A stretch of DNA of 64,000 bases from Siminovitchia sediminis (GCF_042680885.1 NZ_JBHUEO010000026.1:1-64000); one strand, 5' to 3'. Counted from the stretch's first letter, positions 24,274 through 34,329 are shown. Notes: a model not told the origin generated them from the letters alone. Numbers and translations: made by a program.

Positions 24274-25698
24274 ATGGCTCAAGAATATGATTTGGTTATT
24301 ATCGGGGGAGGAACGGGCGGCTACGTTGCTGCTATTACAGCTTCCCGGCTGGGATTAAAAACAGCTATTGTAGAACATGAAGCTCTGGGAGGTACATGTT
24401 TGCATAAAGGCTGTATTCCAAGCAAGGCGCTGCTTCGGAGTGCAGAAGTATATAGAACTGTCCAACAGAGTGAAACATTCGGGGTTGAAATAGAAAAGCC
24501 CGGTTTAAATTTTACAAAAGTACAGCAGAGAAAAGCAGACATTGTGGATCGGTTACATAAAGGTGTCCAGTTTTTGATGAAAAAAGGAAAGATTGATGTT
24601 TATAATGGTTTTGGGCGTATATTGGGGCCATCCATCTTTTCTCCCTTGCCGGGAACTGTATCGGTAGAGATGGCAGACGGAAGTGATAATGAAATTCTTA
24701 TTCCAAAAAATGTCATCATCGCAACCGGTTCCCGAAGCAAGTCTTTGCCTGGGCTGGACATTGACGGAACATACATACTCACATCAGACGAAGCGCTTCA
24801 AATGGAACAGCTTCCGAAGTCTATGCTTATTATTGGCGGTGGTGTCATCGGGGTGGAGTGGGCTTCCATGCTGGCCGACTTTGGTGTGGAAGTAACTATA
24901 CTGGAATATGCCGAACATCTATTGCCGGCAGAAGACCAGGAGATTTCCAAAGAATTGGAGCGGCTCTTTAAGAAAAAACATATCCAAATTGCAACAAAGG
25001 CAAGGGTATTGCCTGAAACATTCTCAAAGAGAAGTGGACTCGCTTCAATTGACGCGGAAATCAATGGGGAATCCAAAACATTTTCTGCAGAACAAATTCT
25101 TGTATCTGTCGGCAGAGAACCGAATTCAGATCAAATCGGACTCCAAAATACAGAAATTGAAACAGAAAATGGGCTGATCCGTGTAAATGAATATTATCAG
25201 ACGAAGGAATCGCATATATATGCTATAGGAGATGTCATTGGTGGCCTGCAGCTGGCCCATGTTGCATCACTTGAAGGAATAAAAGCCGTGGAACATATTG
25301 CAGGAATGAATCCACAGCCTGTAATGAATATAAATATACCGAGATGTGTTTACAGCAGCCCGGAAATTGCAAGTATAGGCTTGACAGAAGCAGCTGCAAC
25401 AGAAAAAGGGTATAATATCAAGACCGGTAAATTTTCTTTTCAGTCCATTGGAAAAGCACTGGTGTCCGGAGAAACCGATGGCTTTGTTAAAATTATATCA
25501 GATCAGAAGTCCAATGATGTTCTCGGAGTCCATATGATCGGGCCCCATGTAACTGAACTGATATCAGAGGCCGGGCTTGCCCGCGTACTTGATGCAACAC
25601 CGTGGGAAATTGCCCAAACGGTACATCCTCATCCCTCCTTGAGTGAGGTAATAGGAGAAGCAGCGTTGGCAGTGGACGGAGACGCCATACATAGTTAA
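24274..25698 (+). CDS. lpdV: Dihydrolipoyl dehydrogenase of branched-chain 2-oxoacid dehydrogenase (E3)
   Basis: FAD enzyme that reoxidises the lipoyl groups of E2 with NAD. The FAD motif GGGTGGYVAA lies at residues 12-21, the redox disulfide GGTCLHKGCIPSK near residue 40, the NAD motif IGGGVIGVEWAS near residue 189, and the catalytic histidine-glutamate pair in HPHPSLSE near residue 451. Length is 474 aa. The start follows AAAGGGGG. Confidence 0.95.
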   Translation: MAQEYDLVIIGGGTGGYVAAITASRLGLKTAIVEHEALGGTCLHKGCIPSKALLRSAEVYRTVQQSETFGVEIEKPGLNFTKVQQRKADIVDRLHKGVQFLMKKGKIDVYNGFGRILGPSIFSPLPGTVSVEMADGSDNEILIPKNVIIATGSRSKSLPGLDIDGTYILTSDEALQMEQLPKSMLIIGGGVIGVEWASMLADFGVEVTILEYAEHLLPAEDQEISKELERLFKKKHIQIATKARVLPETFSKRSGLASIDAEINGESKTFSAEQILVSVGREPNSDQIGLQNTEIETENGLIRVNEYYQTKESHIYAIGDVIGGLQLAHVASLEGIKAVEHIAGMNPQPVMNINIPRCVYSSPEIASIGLTEAAATEKGYNIKTGKFSFQSIGKALVSGETDGFVKIISDQKSNDVLGVHMIGPHVTELISEAGLARVLDATPWEIAQTVHPHPSLSEVIGEAALAVDGDAIHS

Positions 25699-25728
25699 CA
25701 AAAAGTAAAAATTCGGGAGGTTGAAAGG

Positions 25729-26727
25729 ATGGCAAATAACCGTCATAAAGATCTTGGATTGAGCGATCAGGAAGTATTAGACATGTATGAAACCATGCTG
25801 CTCGCCCGAAGAATTGATGAGCGCATGTGGCTGTTGAATAGATCCGGAAAAATCCCTTTTGTTATTTCCTGCCAGGGACAGGAGGCTGCTCAAGTGGGAG
25901 CCGCCTATGCACTAGACCGTCAAAAGGATTATCTTCTGCCATATTATAGGGATCTTGGGGCAGTCCTGAGCTTTGGCATGACACCCAAGGACATTATGCT
26001 GTCCGGTTTTGCCAAAGCGGAAGATCCGAATTCCGGCGGCAGGCAGATGCCGGGACATTTTGGACAAAAGAAAAACCGGATTGTTACGGGATCCTCTCCT
26101 GTAACGACTCAAGTCCCTCATGCAGTGGGAATCGCTTTGGCGGCAAAGATGGAAGGCAGTGATCTTGTCGCTCTGGTCACATTTGGGGAGGGATCATCCA
26201 ATCAGGGAGACTTTCATGAAGGCGCCAATTTTGCCGGCGTCCATAAGCTTCCGGTTATTTTTCTGTGTGAAAATAATAAACTCGCCATTTCAGTACCAAT
26301 TGAAAAACAGCTTGCGTGTGAAAAAGTATCAGACCGTGCCGCAGGCTACGGAATGCCTGGCATTACCATTAATGGCAACGATCCGCTTGAAGTTTACCAA
26401 GCGGTAAAAGAGGCAGCCAATCGCTGCCGCAGAGGTGAAGGTCCTGTACTGATTGAAACGATGTGCAATCGATTGACAGCTCATTCTTCTGATGATGATG
26501 ACCGCACATACAGGTCTTCGGAAGAACTGGAAAAAGCCAAGAGTGAAGATCCCGTCCTATTGTTCGCTTCTTATCTGAAGGAAAACGGACTGTTGGACGA
26601 CGAGCTGGAGAAAGAAATGAATGACCGGATTATGAACCAGGTGAATGAGGCCACGGATTATGCGGAGGAAGCGCCATATGCATTGCCGGAAGATGCCTTA
26701 AAACACGTGTACCACGAGGAACAGTAA
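25729..26727 (+). CDS. bkdAA: Branched-chain 2-oxoacid dehydrogenase E1 alpha subunit
   Basis: Thiamine diphosphate-dependent decarboxylation of 2-oxoisovalerate, 2-oxo-3-methylvalerate and 2-oxoisocaproate. The ThDP motif begins in TFGEGSSNQGDFHEG near residue 150 and ends CENNKLAIS. The phosphate/ThDP residue region SGGRQMPGHFG is near residue 104. Length is 332 aa. GGGAGG ribosome site. It forms the alpha2beta2 E1 with the product of the next gene, 12 bases downstream. Confidence 0.95.
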   Translation: MANNRHKDLGLSDQEVLDMYETMLLARRIDERMWLLNRSGKIPFVISCQGQEAAQVGAAYALDRQKDYLLPYYRDLGAVLSFGMTPKDIMLSGFAKAEDPNSGGRQMPGHFGQKKNRIVTGSSPVTTQVPHAVGIALAAKMEGSDLVALVTFGEGSSNQGDFHEGANFAGVHKLPVIFLCENNKLAISVPIEKQLACEKVSDRAAGYGMPGITINGNDPLEVYQAVKEAANRCRRGEGPVLIETMCNRLTAHSSDDDDRTYRSSEELEKAKSEDPVLLFASYLKENGLLDDELEKEMNDRIMNQVNEATDYAEEAPYALPEDALKHVYHEEQ

Positions 26728-26739
26728 GGGGGTAGCTTT

Positions 26740-27723
26740 ATGGCTGTCATATCATATATAGATGCAGTCACCATGGCGCTCAAAGAGGAAATGGAGCGGG
26801 ATGATAAAGTGTTCGTCCTTGGTGAAGATGTCGGAAAAAAAGGAGGAGTCTTCAAAGCAACCCAAGGACTTTATGATTTGTTCGGTGAAAGCAGGGTCAT
26901 TGATACACCTTTAGCTGAATCGGCCATCGCGGGAGTCGGTATTGGAGCTGCGATGTATGGTTACAGACCTGTCGCCGAAATGCAGTTTGCTGATTTTATC
27001 ATGCCTGCTGTAAATCAGATCATATCAGAGGCTGCCCGGATTCGTTACCGTTCCAATAACGATTGGTCATGCCCGATGGTTATCAGGGCTCCATATGGCG
27101 GCGGTGTTCATGGGGCGCTGTATCATTCCCAGTCAGTTGAAGCAATATTTGCAAATCAGCCGGGCTTGAAAATCGTGATGCCTTCCACTCCTTATGATGT
27201 GAAAGGCTTGTTAAAAGCAGCAATCAGAGACGAGGACCCTGTGTTATTTTTCGAACATAAAAGAGCTTATCGACTGATCAAAGGGGAAGTTCCTGACGAC
27301 GATTATGTCTTGCCAATCGGAAAAGCAGATGTTAAGCGCGAAGGTGATGATATCACTGTTATCACTTACGGTTTGTGTGTCCATATGGCGCTGCAGGCGG
27401 CTGAGCGGCTTGCAAAAGACGGCATAGAAACACATCTATTGGACTTACGCACGGTGTATCCTCTCGATCAGGAAGCAATTATCGAAGCGGCTTCCAAAAC
27501 GGGCAAGGTTTTGTTGATTACAGAGGATAACAAAGAAGGAAGCATTATTGGCGAAGTTGCAGCAATTATAGCGGAAGAGTGCCTGTTTGAGCTTGATGCA
27601 CCCATCAAGCGCCTGGCGGGTCCTGATATTCCTGCAATGCCCTATGCACCAACCATGGAAAAGCATTTTATGGTAAATCCGGATAAAATAGAAAAAGCAA
27701 TGAGGGAGCTTGCTGAATTTTAA
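26740..27723 (+). CDS. bkdAB: Branched-chain 2-oxoacid dehydrogenase E1 beta subunit
   Basis: Beta subunit of E1. Typical are FVLGEDVGKKGGVFKAT near residue 26, the glutamate in DTPLAESAIAGVGIG near residue 62, and HSQSVEAIFANQPGLKIVMPS near residue 130. Length is 327 aa, matching B. subtilis. The start follows AAGGGGG. It is placed between bkdAA and bkdB. Confidence 0.95.
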   Translation: MAVISYIDAVTMALKEEMERDDKVFVLGEDVGKKGGVFKATQGLYDLFGESRVIDTPLAESAIAGVGIGAAMYGYRPVAEMQFADFIMPAVNQIISEAARIRYRSNNDWSCPMVIRAPYGGGVHGALYHSQSVEAIFANQPGLKIVMPSTPYDVKGLLKAAIRDEDPVLFFEHKRAYRLIKGEVPDDDYVLPIGKADVKREGDDITVITYGLCVHMALQAAERLAKDGIETHLLDLRTVYPLDQEAIIEAASKTGKVLLITEDNKEGSIIGEVAAIIAEECLFELDAPIKRLAGPDIPAMPYAPTMEKHFMVNPDKIEKAMRELAEF

Positions 27724-27759
27724 ATAGTCCCATCATGTCGTAAAGGAGGCGTATTTTAT

Positions 27760-29052
27760 TTGGCTTTAAGAACAATTACGATGCCCCAGCTCGGGGAAAG
27801 TGTAACCGAGGGGACGATCAGCAAATGGCTTGTAAAGCCTGGGGACACCGTTCAAAAATATGACCCTCTTGCCGAAGTCATAACGGATAAAGTCAACGCT
27901 GAAGTACCTTCATCTTTTACCGGAACGATCCAGGAAATTATAGTAATGGAAGACGAAACAATTGAAGTAGGGGAAGCGATTTGTACAATAGAAACAGCAG
28001 ACAGCGGAGACGGACCGCAGACTGACTCCCCGGCATCCAACGGGAAAAGAAAGGATCCCTCCGAAAACCAAAATCAAATCACAGAGCAGCAGTCTCAACA
28101 GACAGAAACGGGCATCAAAAAAGCCCGCTATTCACCTGCAGTGGTCAGACTGGCTCAAGAACATCAAATTGATTTGGAACAGGTGGAAGGAAGCGGCAGA
28201 GAGGGCCGGATTACAAGAAAAGATTTACTGAGGCTGATTGATTCAGGCCATCTGCCGAAAAAGACCGATGCCGGCAGGGAGATAAAATTGGATCCGTCAG
28301 ATGCTGTATTCAAACCTCCTATTCCGTCCATTCCACTGCCTTCCAGCCCGGGTGATATTGATATCCCAATTACCAATATCCGAAAAACGATTGCTGCGAA
28401 TATGGTCCACAGCAAACATGAAATCCCGCATGCATGGATGATGATGGAAGTGGATGTTACAAATCTTGTGCAGTTCCGGGATTCCATTAAGCAGGAGTTT
28501 AAACAAAAAGAAGGCTTTAATCTGACATATTTTGCTTTCTTTGTCAAAGCGGTGGCCATGGCTCTCAAGGAATATCCAATGATGAATTCAATGTGGGCCG
28601 GAGACAAAATTGTCCAGAAGAAAGAAATCAATCTTTCTATTGCAGTTGCCAGTAAAGATGTTTTGTATGTTCCTGTCATCAGACATGCCGATGAACTCTC
28701 TATAAAAGGAATCGCAAAGAAGGTTTCCGAGCTTGCTCATAAAGCAAGAAGCGGAAAACTTACAGCCGAAGATGTCCGAGGCGGAACATTTACAGTAAAT
28801 AATACCGGTTCATTTGGATCGGTACAGTCCATGGGCATCATCAACCACCCTCAAGCGGCCATATTACAGGTAGAATCCATTGTAAAAAGACCGGTCGTTT
28901 TAAGTAACGGCGGTATCGCAGCACGCGATATGGTCAATCTTTGCCTGTCATTGGATCATCGGATTTTAGATGGGCTGGTTTGCGGGCATTTCTTAAACCG
29001 TGTGAAAGAAATTTTGGAAAGTGTCTCAAAAGATCATACGTCTATTTATTAA
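27760..29052 (+). CDS. bkdB: Branched-chain 2-oxoacid dehydrogenase E2 (dihydrolipoyl acyltransferase)
   Basis: Transfers branched acyl groups to CoA. An N-terminal lipoyl domain has EVITDKVNAE with the lipoylated lysine near residue 44. A Gln/Thr-rich linker follows, then a peripheral-subunit-binding domain near residue 128 (ARYSPAVVRLAQEH) and the catalytic domain ending SLDHRILDGLVCGHFL with the HXXXDG motif near residue 398. Length is 430 aa. The start is TTG after AAAGGAGGCG. Last gene of the operon. Confidence 0.95.
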   Translation: MALRTITMPQLGESVTEGTISKWLVKPGDTVQKYDPLAEVITDKVNAEVPSSFTGTIQEIIVMEDETIEVGEAICTIETADSGDGPQTDSPASNGKRKDPSENQNQITEQQSQQTETGIKKARYSPAVVRLAQEHQIDLEQVEGSGREGRITRKDLLRLIDSGHLPKKTDAGREIKLDPSDAVFKPPIPSIPLPSSPGDIDIPITNIRKTIAANMVHSKHEIPHAWMMMEVDVTNLVQFRDSIKQEFKQKEGFNLTYFAFFVKAVAMALKEYPMMNSMWAGDKIVQKKEINLSIAVASKDVLYVPVIRHADELSIKGIAKKVSELAHKARSGKLTAEDVRGGTFTVNNTGSFGSVQSMGIINHPQAAILQVESIVKRPVVLSNGGIAARDMVNLCLSLDHRILDGLVCGHFLNRVKEILESVSKDHTSIY

Positions 29053-29060
29053 AACAGCCT

Positions 29061-29089
29061 TCCCGTACTTGTAATTGGCAAGTACGGGA
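29061..29089 (+). terminator. Hairpin after bkdB
   Basis: Perfect 11-base arms TCCCGTACTTG and CAAGTACGGGA with a seven-base loop. The T tract after it is short, so termination may be partial. Confidence 0.65.
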
Positions 29090-29100
29090 TATTTCGTATG

Positions 29101-29129
29101 TTGTAACGTTTCTTCAACTATACTAAAAT
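29101..29129 (+). promoter_or_regulatory. Candidate promoter of mutA-mutB-meaB
   Basis: TTGTAA at 29101-29106 and TAAAAT at 29124-29129, 17 bases apart, 60 bases before mutA. Confidence 0.5.
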
Positions 29130-29189
29130 AGAATAAAGTTTACCTGATTTGCAACCGCTTTCAAATATGGAAGAGGAGAGGATGGCCTC

Positions 29190-31070
29190 ATGCTCTTAGA
29201 GCAGATGAAAAGTATCACTTTCCCAAAGCCAACACTTTCTCAATGGAAAGAGGCTGCCAAAAAAGCATCAAAGCAAAATTCTCTGAATCATCTTTACAAG
29301 GAAACGTATGAGGAAATCACATTATCCCCCCTCTATACAAAGGAGCCAACGAATAAGGATAGGATTGGCCAATATCCGGGAGGAGGTTCCTCTGTAAGGG
29401 GATTTCACAGTCCGGAAAAGGGAAACAGCTGGCTTATCGCTCAAAGGATCAGGCACAGGGGTTGGAATGAATTAAAAGAGCAGGTCAGGTTATCTCTTGA
29501 AAGAGGGCAGGAAGTTATTTCTTTTGATCCCGATTACCTTGAAAAGGCGGAGAACATAAACTTTCGAGAATTAAATAATCAAGGACAGCTTCAACAGGTT
29601 CCGCTGTTTATTTTGACAAATCAGCATTTTGAAATGATAGTGAGCAAGCTCCATGCAGTCAAAACGGTCCAATTGAAGGGGGCAGTTGCCCAAGATCTTT
29701 TGACTGCATGGATAGCCAGAGGACTTACGGTGAATCCGGAAAGTGAATTCATGGATTCACGGGTTGCGAGATGGGTGGAGCTTCACCATTGTTTCCCGAA
29801 ACTTCGTACTATTCTTATAGATTCTAAGCCATTCAAGGAAGCAGGGGCTCACGTTGTCCAGGAGCTTGGGATTTCATTGGCATCTGCTGTCTTTTATATT
29901 GAACACTTGAAAAATGCAGGATGGCCCCCTGAGGCAGCGGCCGGAAAAATGATTTTTCGATTTGCCATTGGGAACAATTTTTTTATGGAACTCTCAAAAT
30001 TCAGGGCATTCCGGGTCCTGTGGAAAACGGTGGCAGACGCATATGAAATACCGGCAGATCAACAGGCTGTCCCCGTTTTGGGCGAAACCTCCGAATGGAC
30101 AAAATCATTTCTGGATCCTCATGTAAATATCCTTCGTGCAGGAAACGAGGCTTTTGCAGCAGTTTTAGGAGGCGTTGACTATTTGCATGTAACACCTTTT
30201 GATGAATATACCGGAGGACCAACAGATGTCTCCGCCAGAATTGCCAGAAATACTCAACTGTTATTGAAAGAGGAATCTCGTTTGGAGCAGGTAATTGACC
30301 CCGCCGGCGGATCTTATTATATCGAACATCTGACTTCCCGTATCGTAAAGGAAAGCTGGGATCTGTTTCAAAAGATTGACAGGAATGGGGGGATTCTGGA
30401 AACGCTGAAAAAAGGGTGGATCCAAAAAATAATCAAAGAGACGGCTGCGGCTGCGATGGAAGATTTTGAAACCCTCCAACGTTCGGCTGTTGGAGTAAAT
30501 AAGTACGCGATAGCCGATGAAACAATCAGTCTTCCGCGGCAGCAGAAGCTTCCCGTTCCCGATATTGCGGCAAAAGGAACGGTACAAATTGAAGCTCTCT
30601 CACCACACAGGCTGGCAGAAAAATTTGAAGGCTTGCGAAAGCGTTCTGACCTGCTGGCGAAGAAAGGATCGCGGCCATCCGTCCGGTTGGTCTGTGTTGG
30701 TGATCTGAACGGCTATAAGCCTCTAGCAGACTTTGTTACAGGTGTTTTGGCAGCAGGAGGAATCGAGTCTGTTTGGAGTAAAGAATTAAAAAGCCCGGAA
30801 GAAGCAAAGGAATATATAAAACAGGCTGATAGTAAATATTTTTGTGTTTGCGGGTCTGAATCATCAGTAAAAGAGCTGGGTCCACAGATTGTCCGGTGGG
30901 CAAAAGAACATATTCCGGATATACACCTGGAAATGGCGGGAAAACTACCGGAGGGTGAATTTGAATCACTTGATCTGGATGGGGTGTATATTTCGGGCCA
31001 AAACATCTATCAAAAGCTTCATGCTCTGCTGGATCGATGGGAGGAGGATGAACATGAGACAAAAGCCTGA
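29190..31070 (+). CDS. mutA: Methylmalonyl-CoA mutase small (beta) subunit
   Basis: Structural partner of MutB in the adenosylcobalamin enzyme that rearranges methylmalonyl-CoA to succinyl-CoA. The substrate-barrel fold is recognisable (PGGGSSVRGFH near residue 63, DEYTGGPTDVSARIARNTQ near residue 336, DPAGGSYYIEHLT near residue 370). At the cobalamin-binding position it reads GDLNGYK with no DXHXXG histidine, as expected for the non-catalytic subunit. Length is 626 aa. The start follows GAGGAGAGG. Overlaps mutB by 17 bases. Confidence 0.93.
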   Translation: MLLEQMKSITFPKPTLSQWKEAAKKASKQNSLNHLYKETYEEITLSPLYTKEPTNKDRIGQYPGGGSSVRGFHSPEKGNSWLIAQRIRHRGWNELKEQVRLSLERGQEVISFDPDYLEKAENINFRELNNQGQLQQVPLFILTNQHFEMIVSKLHAVKTVQLKGAVAQDLLTAWIARGLTVNPESEFMDSRVARWVELHHCFPKLRTILIDSKPFKEAGAHVVQELGISLASAVFYIEHLKNAGWPPEAAAGKMIFRFAIGNNFFMELSKFRAFRVLWKTVADAYEIPADQQAVPVLGETSEWTKSFLDPHVNILRAGNEAFAAVLGGVDYLHVTPFDEYTGGPTDVSARIARNTQLLLKEESRLEQVIDPAGGSYYIEHLTSRIVKESWDLFQKIDRNGGILETLKKGWIQKIIKETAAAAMEDFETLQRSAVGVNKYAIADETISLPRQQKLPVPDIAAKGTVQIEALSPHRLAEKFEGLRKRSDLLAKKGSRPSVRLVCVGDLNGYKPLADFVTGVLAAGGIESVWSKELKSPEEAKEYIKQADSKYFCVCGSESSVKELGPQIVRWAKEHIPDIHLEMAGKLPEGEFESLDLDGVYISGQNIYQKLHALLDRWEEDEHETKA

Positions 31071-33216
31071 CTTTCAATCCATCATGCCTGGTGACGGTCC
31101 AATCCCGGAAAAAAAACCGGAATGGGTACCCCTTATAACCAGCGAGCAGATCCCGTTAAAACCTTTCTATACACAGGAGGATGTCGAACAGCTGGAGTAT
31201 ACTGACACACTGCCGGGAATTCCACCTTATACGCGCGGTCCATATCCAACGATGTATACCACTCGTCCATGGACAATCAGACAATATGCCGGATTTTCTA
31301 CTGCCGAAGAAAGTAATCAGTTTTTCCGCCGGAATTTGTCCATGGGCCAAAAAGGATTGTCCGTGGCATTTGATTTGCCGACGCATCGCGGTTACGATTC
31401 GGATCATCCAAGAGTCGAGGGGGATGTGGGGAAAGCGGGGGTGGCCATTGATTCCGTCCTGGATATGAAAATATTGTTTGACGGCATTCCCCTGGATCAG
31501 ATGTCTGTTTCCATGACGATGAACGGGGCTGTAATACCTGTGTTGGCTTTTTATATTGTGGCAGCTGAAGAGCAGGGTGTAAAAAAAGAGCAGCTTTCAG
31601 GTACGATTCAAAATGATATTTTAAAAGAGTATATGGTAAGAAACACCTATATTTATCCGCCTGCAATGTCAATGAGAATTATTGGTGATATTTTCGAATA
31701 TACCTCCCGATACATGCCCAAATTCAACGCTATTTCAATTTCAGGATACCATATGCAGGAGGCCGGGGCTCCACCTGATATTGAGTTGGCCTATACACTT
31801 GCAGACGGTCTTGAGTATGTCCGTACAGGCATTAAAAGAGGGCTTGAAATTGATTCCTTTGCTCCCAGATTGTCATTTTTCTGGGGAATAGGAATGAATT
31901 ACTTTATGGAAGTCGCAAAACTGCGGGCGGCCCGAACGATGTGGGCAAAGCTGATGAGCTCATTTCATCCAAGAAACCCGAAGTCACTTGCTCTTCGTAC
32001 ACATAGTCAGACATCCGGATGGAGCCTTACGGAGCAGGATCCGTTCAATAATGTGGTCAGGACGCTAATTGAAGCACACGCTGCCATTATGGGCCACACG
32101 CAATCTCTCCATACAAATGCTTTGGACGAAGCAATAGCCCTTCCAACGGAATTTTCTGCAAGAATTGCGAGGAACACACAACTTTTTCTGCAAGAAGAAA
32201 CCGGAATGACCTCTGTAATTGATCCGTGGGGCGGTTCGTATTACGTAGAAACATTGACGGACCTGTTAATGACAAAGGCTTGGGAGCATATAGAGGAAAT
32301 AGAAGAGCTTGGAGGGATGTCAAAGGCGATTGAAACAGGACTTCCTAAAATGAGAATCGAGGAAGCTGCTGCCCGGCGGCAGGCCATGATTGATTCAGGC
32401 AAGGAAATCATTATTGGCATGAATCGGTATCGACCTGAAGTGGAGCAGGACATTGATATTTTACACATAGACAACACAGAGGTAAAAAAGAAACAGTTGG
32501 ACCGGATCAGACAACTGAAGGAACGACGCTCCGCGAAAGCAGTTCAGGCTGCTTTGCAAAAATTGGCTGAAGGAGCTGCAGACGAAGATGCCAATTTATT
32601 GGAGCTTGCTGTGGAGGCAGCCAGGGCAAGAGCTACCCTCGGGGAAATTTCTTCGGCTATAGAGCAAGTATGTGGGAGGCATAAGGCCGTAAGCAGACCC
32701 GTCAGCGGAGTATACAGCTCACACTATTCCGATAAGGCAGAAATCCTTCTTGTGAAAGACATGATCAAAGAGTTTATTGAAAATGAAGGCAGGAGGCCGA
32801 GAATTTTAATTGCAAAAATGGGCCAGGACGGGCATGATCGCGGGGCGAAGGTGATTGCCGCTGCATTTGCTGATATAGGTTTTGATGTGGATATCGGACC
32901 ATTGTTTCAAACACCCGAGGAAACGGCCAGACAGGCAGCAGAAAATGATGTGCACGTCATTGGGGTCAGTTCTCTTGCAGCAGGCCACAGGACACTGCTT
33001 CCAAAGCTTGTCAAAGAATTAAAGAAATTGGGAAGAGAGGATATTATTGCAGTCGTTGGCGGCGTCATCCCTCCTCAGGATTATGAATATCTGAAAGCAA
33101 ACGGTGCTTCTGCTATTTTCGGTCCTGGTACAGTTATCCCTGCTGCAGCCAGAGAAATCATTGCGGAAATTTACCTGAGGCTGGGATACAGGGAAGTGGA
33201 ACGTTCCAATGAGTAA
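31054..33216 (+). CDS. mutB: Methylmalonyl-CoA mutase large (alpha) subunit
   Basis: Catalytic B12-dependent subunit, 720 aa. The N-terminal TIM barrel contains TRPWTIRQYAGFSTAEESN near residue 72 and SISGYHMQEAGA near residue 229. The C-terminal cobalamin domain carries GQDGHDRGAKVI near residue 590, with the lower-ligand histidine. ATG 31054 lies inside the mutA end and follows GGGAGGAGG; the long upstream in-frame extension lies wholly in mutA and is not coding. meaB starts within its last codons. Confidence 0.96.
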   Translation: MRQKPDFQSIMPGDGPIPEKKPEWVPLITSEQIPLKPFYTQEDVEQLEYTDTLPGIPPYTRGPYPTMYTTRPWTIRQYAGFSTAEESNQFFRRNLSMGQKGLSVAFDLPTHRGYDSDHPRVEGDVGKAGVAIDSVLDMKILFDGIPLDQMSVSMTMNGAVIPVLAFYIVAAEEQGVKKEQLSGTIQNDILKEYMVRNTYIYPPAMSMRIIGDIFEYTSRYMPKFNAISISGYHMQEAGAPPDIELAYTLADGLEYVRTGIKRGLEIDSFAPRLSFFWGIGMNYFMEVAKLRAARTMWAKLMSSFHPRNPKSLALRTHSQTSGWSLTEQDPFNNVVRTLIEAHAAIMGHTQSLHTNALDEAIALPTEFSARIARNTQLFLQEETGMTSVIDPWGGSYYVETLTDLLMTKAWEHIEEIEELGGMSKAIETGLPKMRIEEAAARRQAMIDSGKEIIIGMNRYRPEVEQDIDILHIDNTEVKKKQLDRIRQLKERRSAKAVQAALQKLAEGAADEDANLLELAVEAARARATLGEISSAIEQVCGRHKAVSRPVSGVYSSHYSDKAEILLVKDMIKEFIENEGRRPRILIAKMGQDGHDRGAKVIAAAFADIGFDVDIGPLFQTPEETARQAAENDVHVIGVSSLAAGHRTLLPKLVKELKKLGREDIIAVVGGVIPPQDYEYLKANGASAIFGPGTVIPAAAREIIAEIYLRLGYREVERSNE

Positions 33217-34231
33217 ATTCAGCCGTAATAAATTTATGATGGAAACCCAAAGAGAGGAAAATGTGGATCAGATCATCGAGGGACTTCTGAAAGGTGACCG
33301 AATGATGCTGTCAAGAGCTATTACGCTCATTGAAAGCCAGGCAGGCCGTCATAAAAAACAGGCGGAAGAAATTCTCCAACGAATAATGACTCGCTCCGGG
33401 AATTCCATCAGAATTGGCATTTCAGGGGTCCCTGGAGCAGGGAAAAGCACATTGATTGAATCCTTGGGCTTGCACTTATGCAAACAAGGGTATCAGGTTG
33501 CAGTACTGGCAGTAGATCCTAGTTCTGCCGTACATGGAGGAAGTATTCTCGGAGACAAAACAAGAATGGAACAATTGTCGAAGCATCCAAACGCATTTAT
33601 CAGGCCATCTCCGTCAGGAGGGAGACTCGGGGGTGTTCATCTGAGAACAAGAGAAACGATCTTCATCTGCGAAGCAGCAGGATACAATGTGATTTTAGTA
33701 GAAACGGTGGGCGTAGGGCAGAGTGAAGTGATGGTCAGGGATATGGTCGATTTCTTTATGCTTCTTGTTTTAACAGGTGCGGGCGATGAATTACAGGGAA
33801 TGAAAAAAGGAATTATGGAGTTTGCGGATGCAGTGATCATTAATAAAGCAGATGGTCCCAACGCAGAGGCTGCCAAAAAAACACAGCGGGAATACCAGCA
33901 GATATTGCAGTTTCTGCAGCCGGCCGCAAATGACTGGGTCCGTCCTGCCCTTACATGTTCGGCACTTTATGGAGAGGGGATCGAGCAGATTTGGAAAACC
34001 GTGTTGGAATTTGAGAAAACAACAAAAGAGTCCGGCTTGTTTTATAACAATCGGAACATACAGGCAAAGGCATGGCTGTATACAAACATCAGAGAAAAGC
34101 TGGAAACCGATTTTTTTAGTCATGAGAAAATAAAGAACCTGATACCCGATATAGAAAAAAAGGTGTTAGAAGAAAAGATGACAGTTACGAAAGCAAGCAA
34201 GATCTTATTTAATGCTTTTTATGGAAAATAA
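33209..34231 (+). CDS. meaB: MeaB-type GTPase chaperone of methylmalonyl-CoA mutase
   Basis: G3E family P-loop GTPase that guards cobalamin loading and repair of MutAB. Walker A GVPGAGKST lies near residue 73, followed by the DPSS motif (AVDPSSAVHGGSILGDKTRM) near residue 105, ETVGVGQSE near residue 167 and the NKAD guanine motif near residue 212. Length is 340 aa. ATG overlaps the mutB stop by eight bases. No clear terminator follows. Confidence 0.94.
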   Translation: MSKFSRNKFMMETQREENVDQIIEGLLKGDRMMLSRAITLIESQAGRHKKQAEEILQRIMTRSGNSIRIGISGVPGAGKSTLIESLGLHLCKQGYQVAVLAVDPSSAVHGGSILGDKTRMEQLSKHPNAFIRPSPSGGRLGGVHLRTRETIFICEAAGYNVILVETVGVGQSEVMVRDMVDFFMLLVLTGAGDELQGMKKGIMEFADAVIINKADGPNAEAAKKTQREYQQILQFLQPAANDWVRPALTCSALYGEGIEQIWKTVLEFEKTTKESGLFYNNRNIQAKAWLYTNIREKLETDFFSHEKIKNLIPDIEKKVLEEKMTVTKASKILFNAFYGK

Positions 34232-34276
34232 TTTTACATGAAGGCGTGAGTGAAGCTTGAGGTAAAGTGCTGGGGG

Positions 34277-34329
34277 ACTCAGGCAGCCAGGCCTCGGGGC
34301 TGAAGGCTCGAAACACCCCGGCGCTGAGT
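34277..34329 (+). other. GC-rich foldable segment in the meaB-brxB interval
   Basis: Nested arms ACTCAG/CTGAGT (34277-34282 and 34324-34329) and CGGGG/CCCCG (34295-34299 and 34316-34320) stand out in an interval (34232-34609) without any supported gene. The function is unknown. Further on, GGAC/GTCC near 34413-34432 followed by six A is a weak terminator-like feature. Confidence 0.35.

Noticed and set aside
30889..31053. N-terminal extension of MutB
   Set aside because: It is entirely out-of-frame sequence of mutA; the ATG at 31054 has a strong ribosome site and gives the family start.
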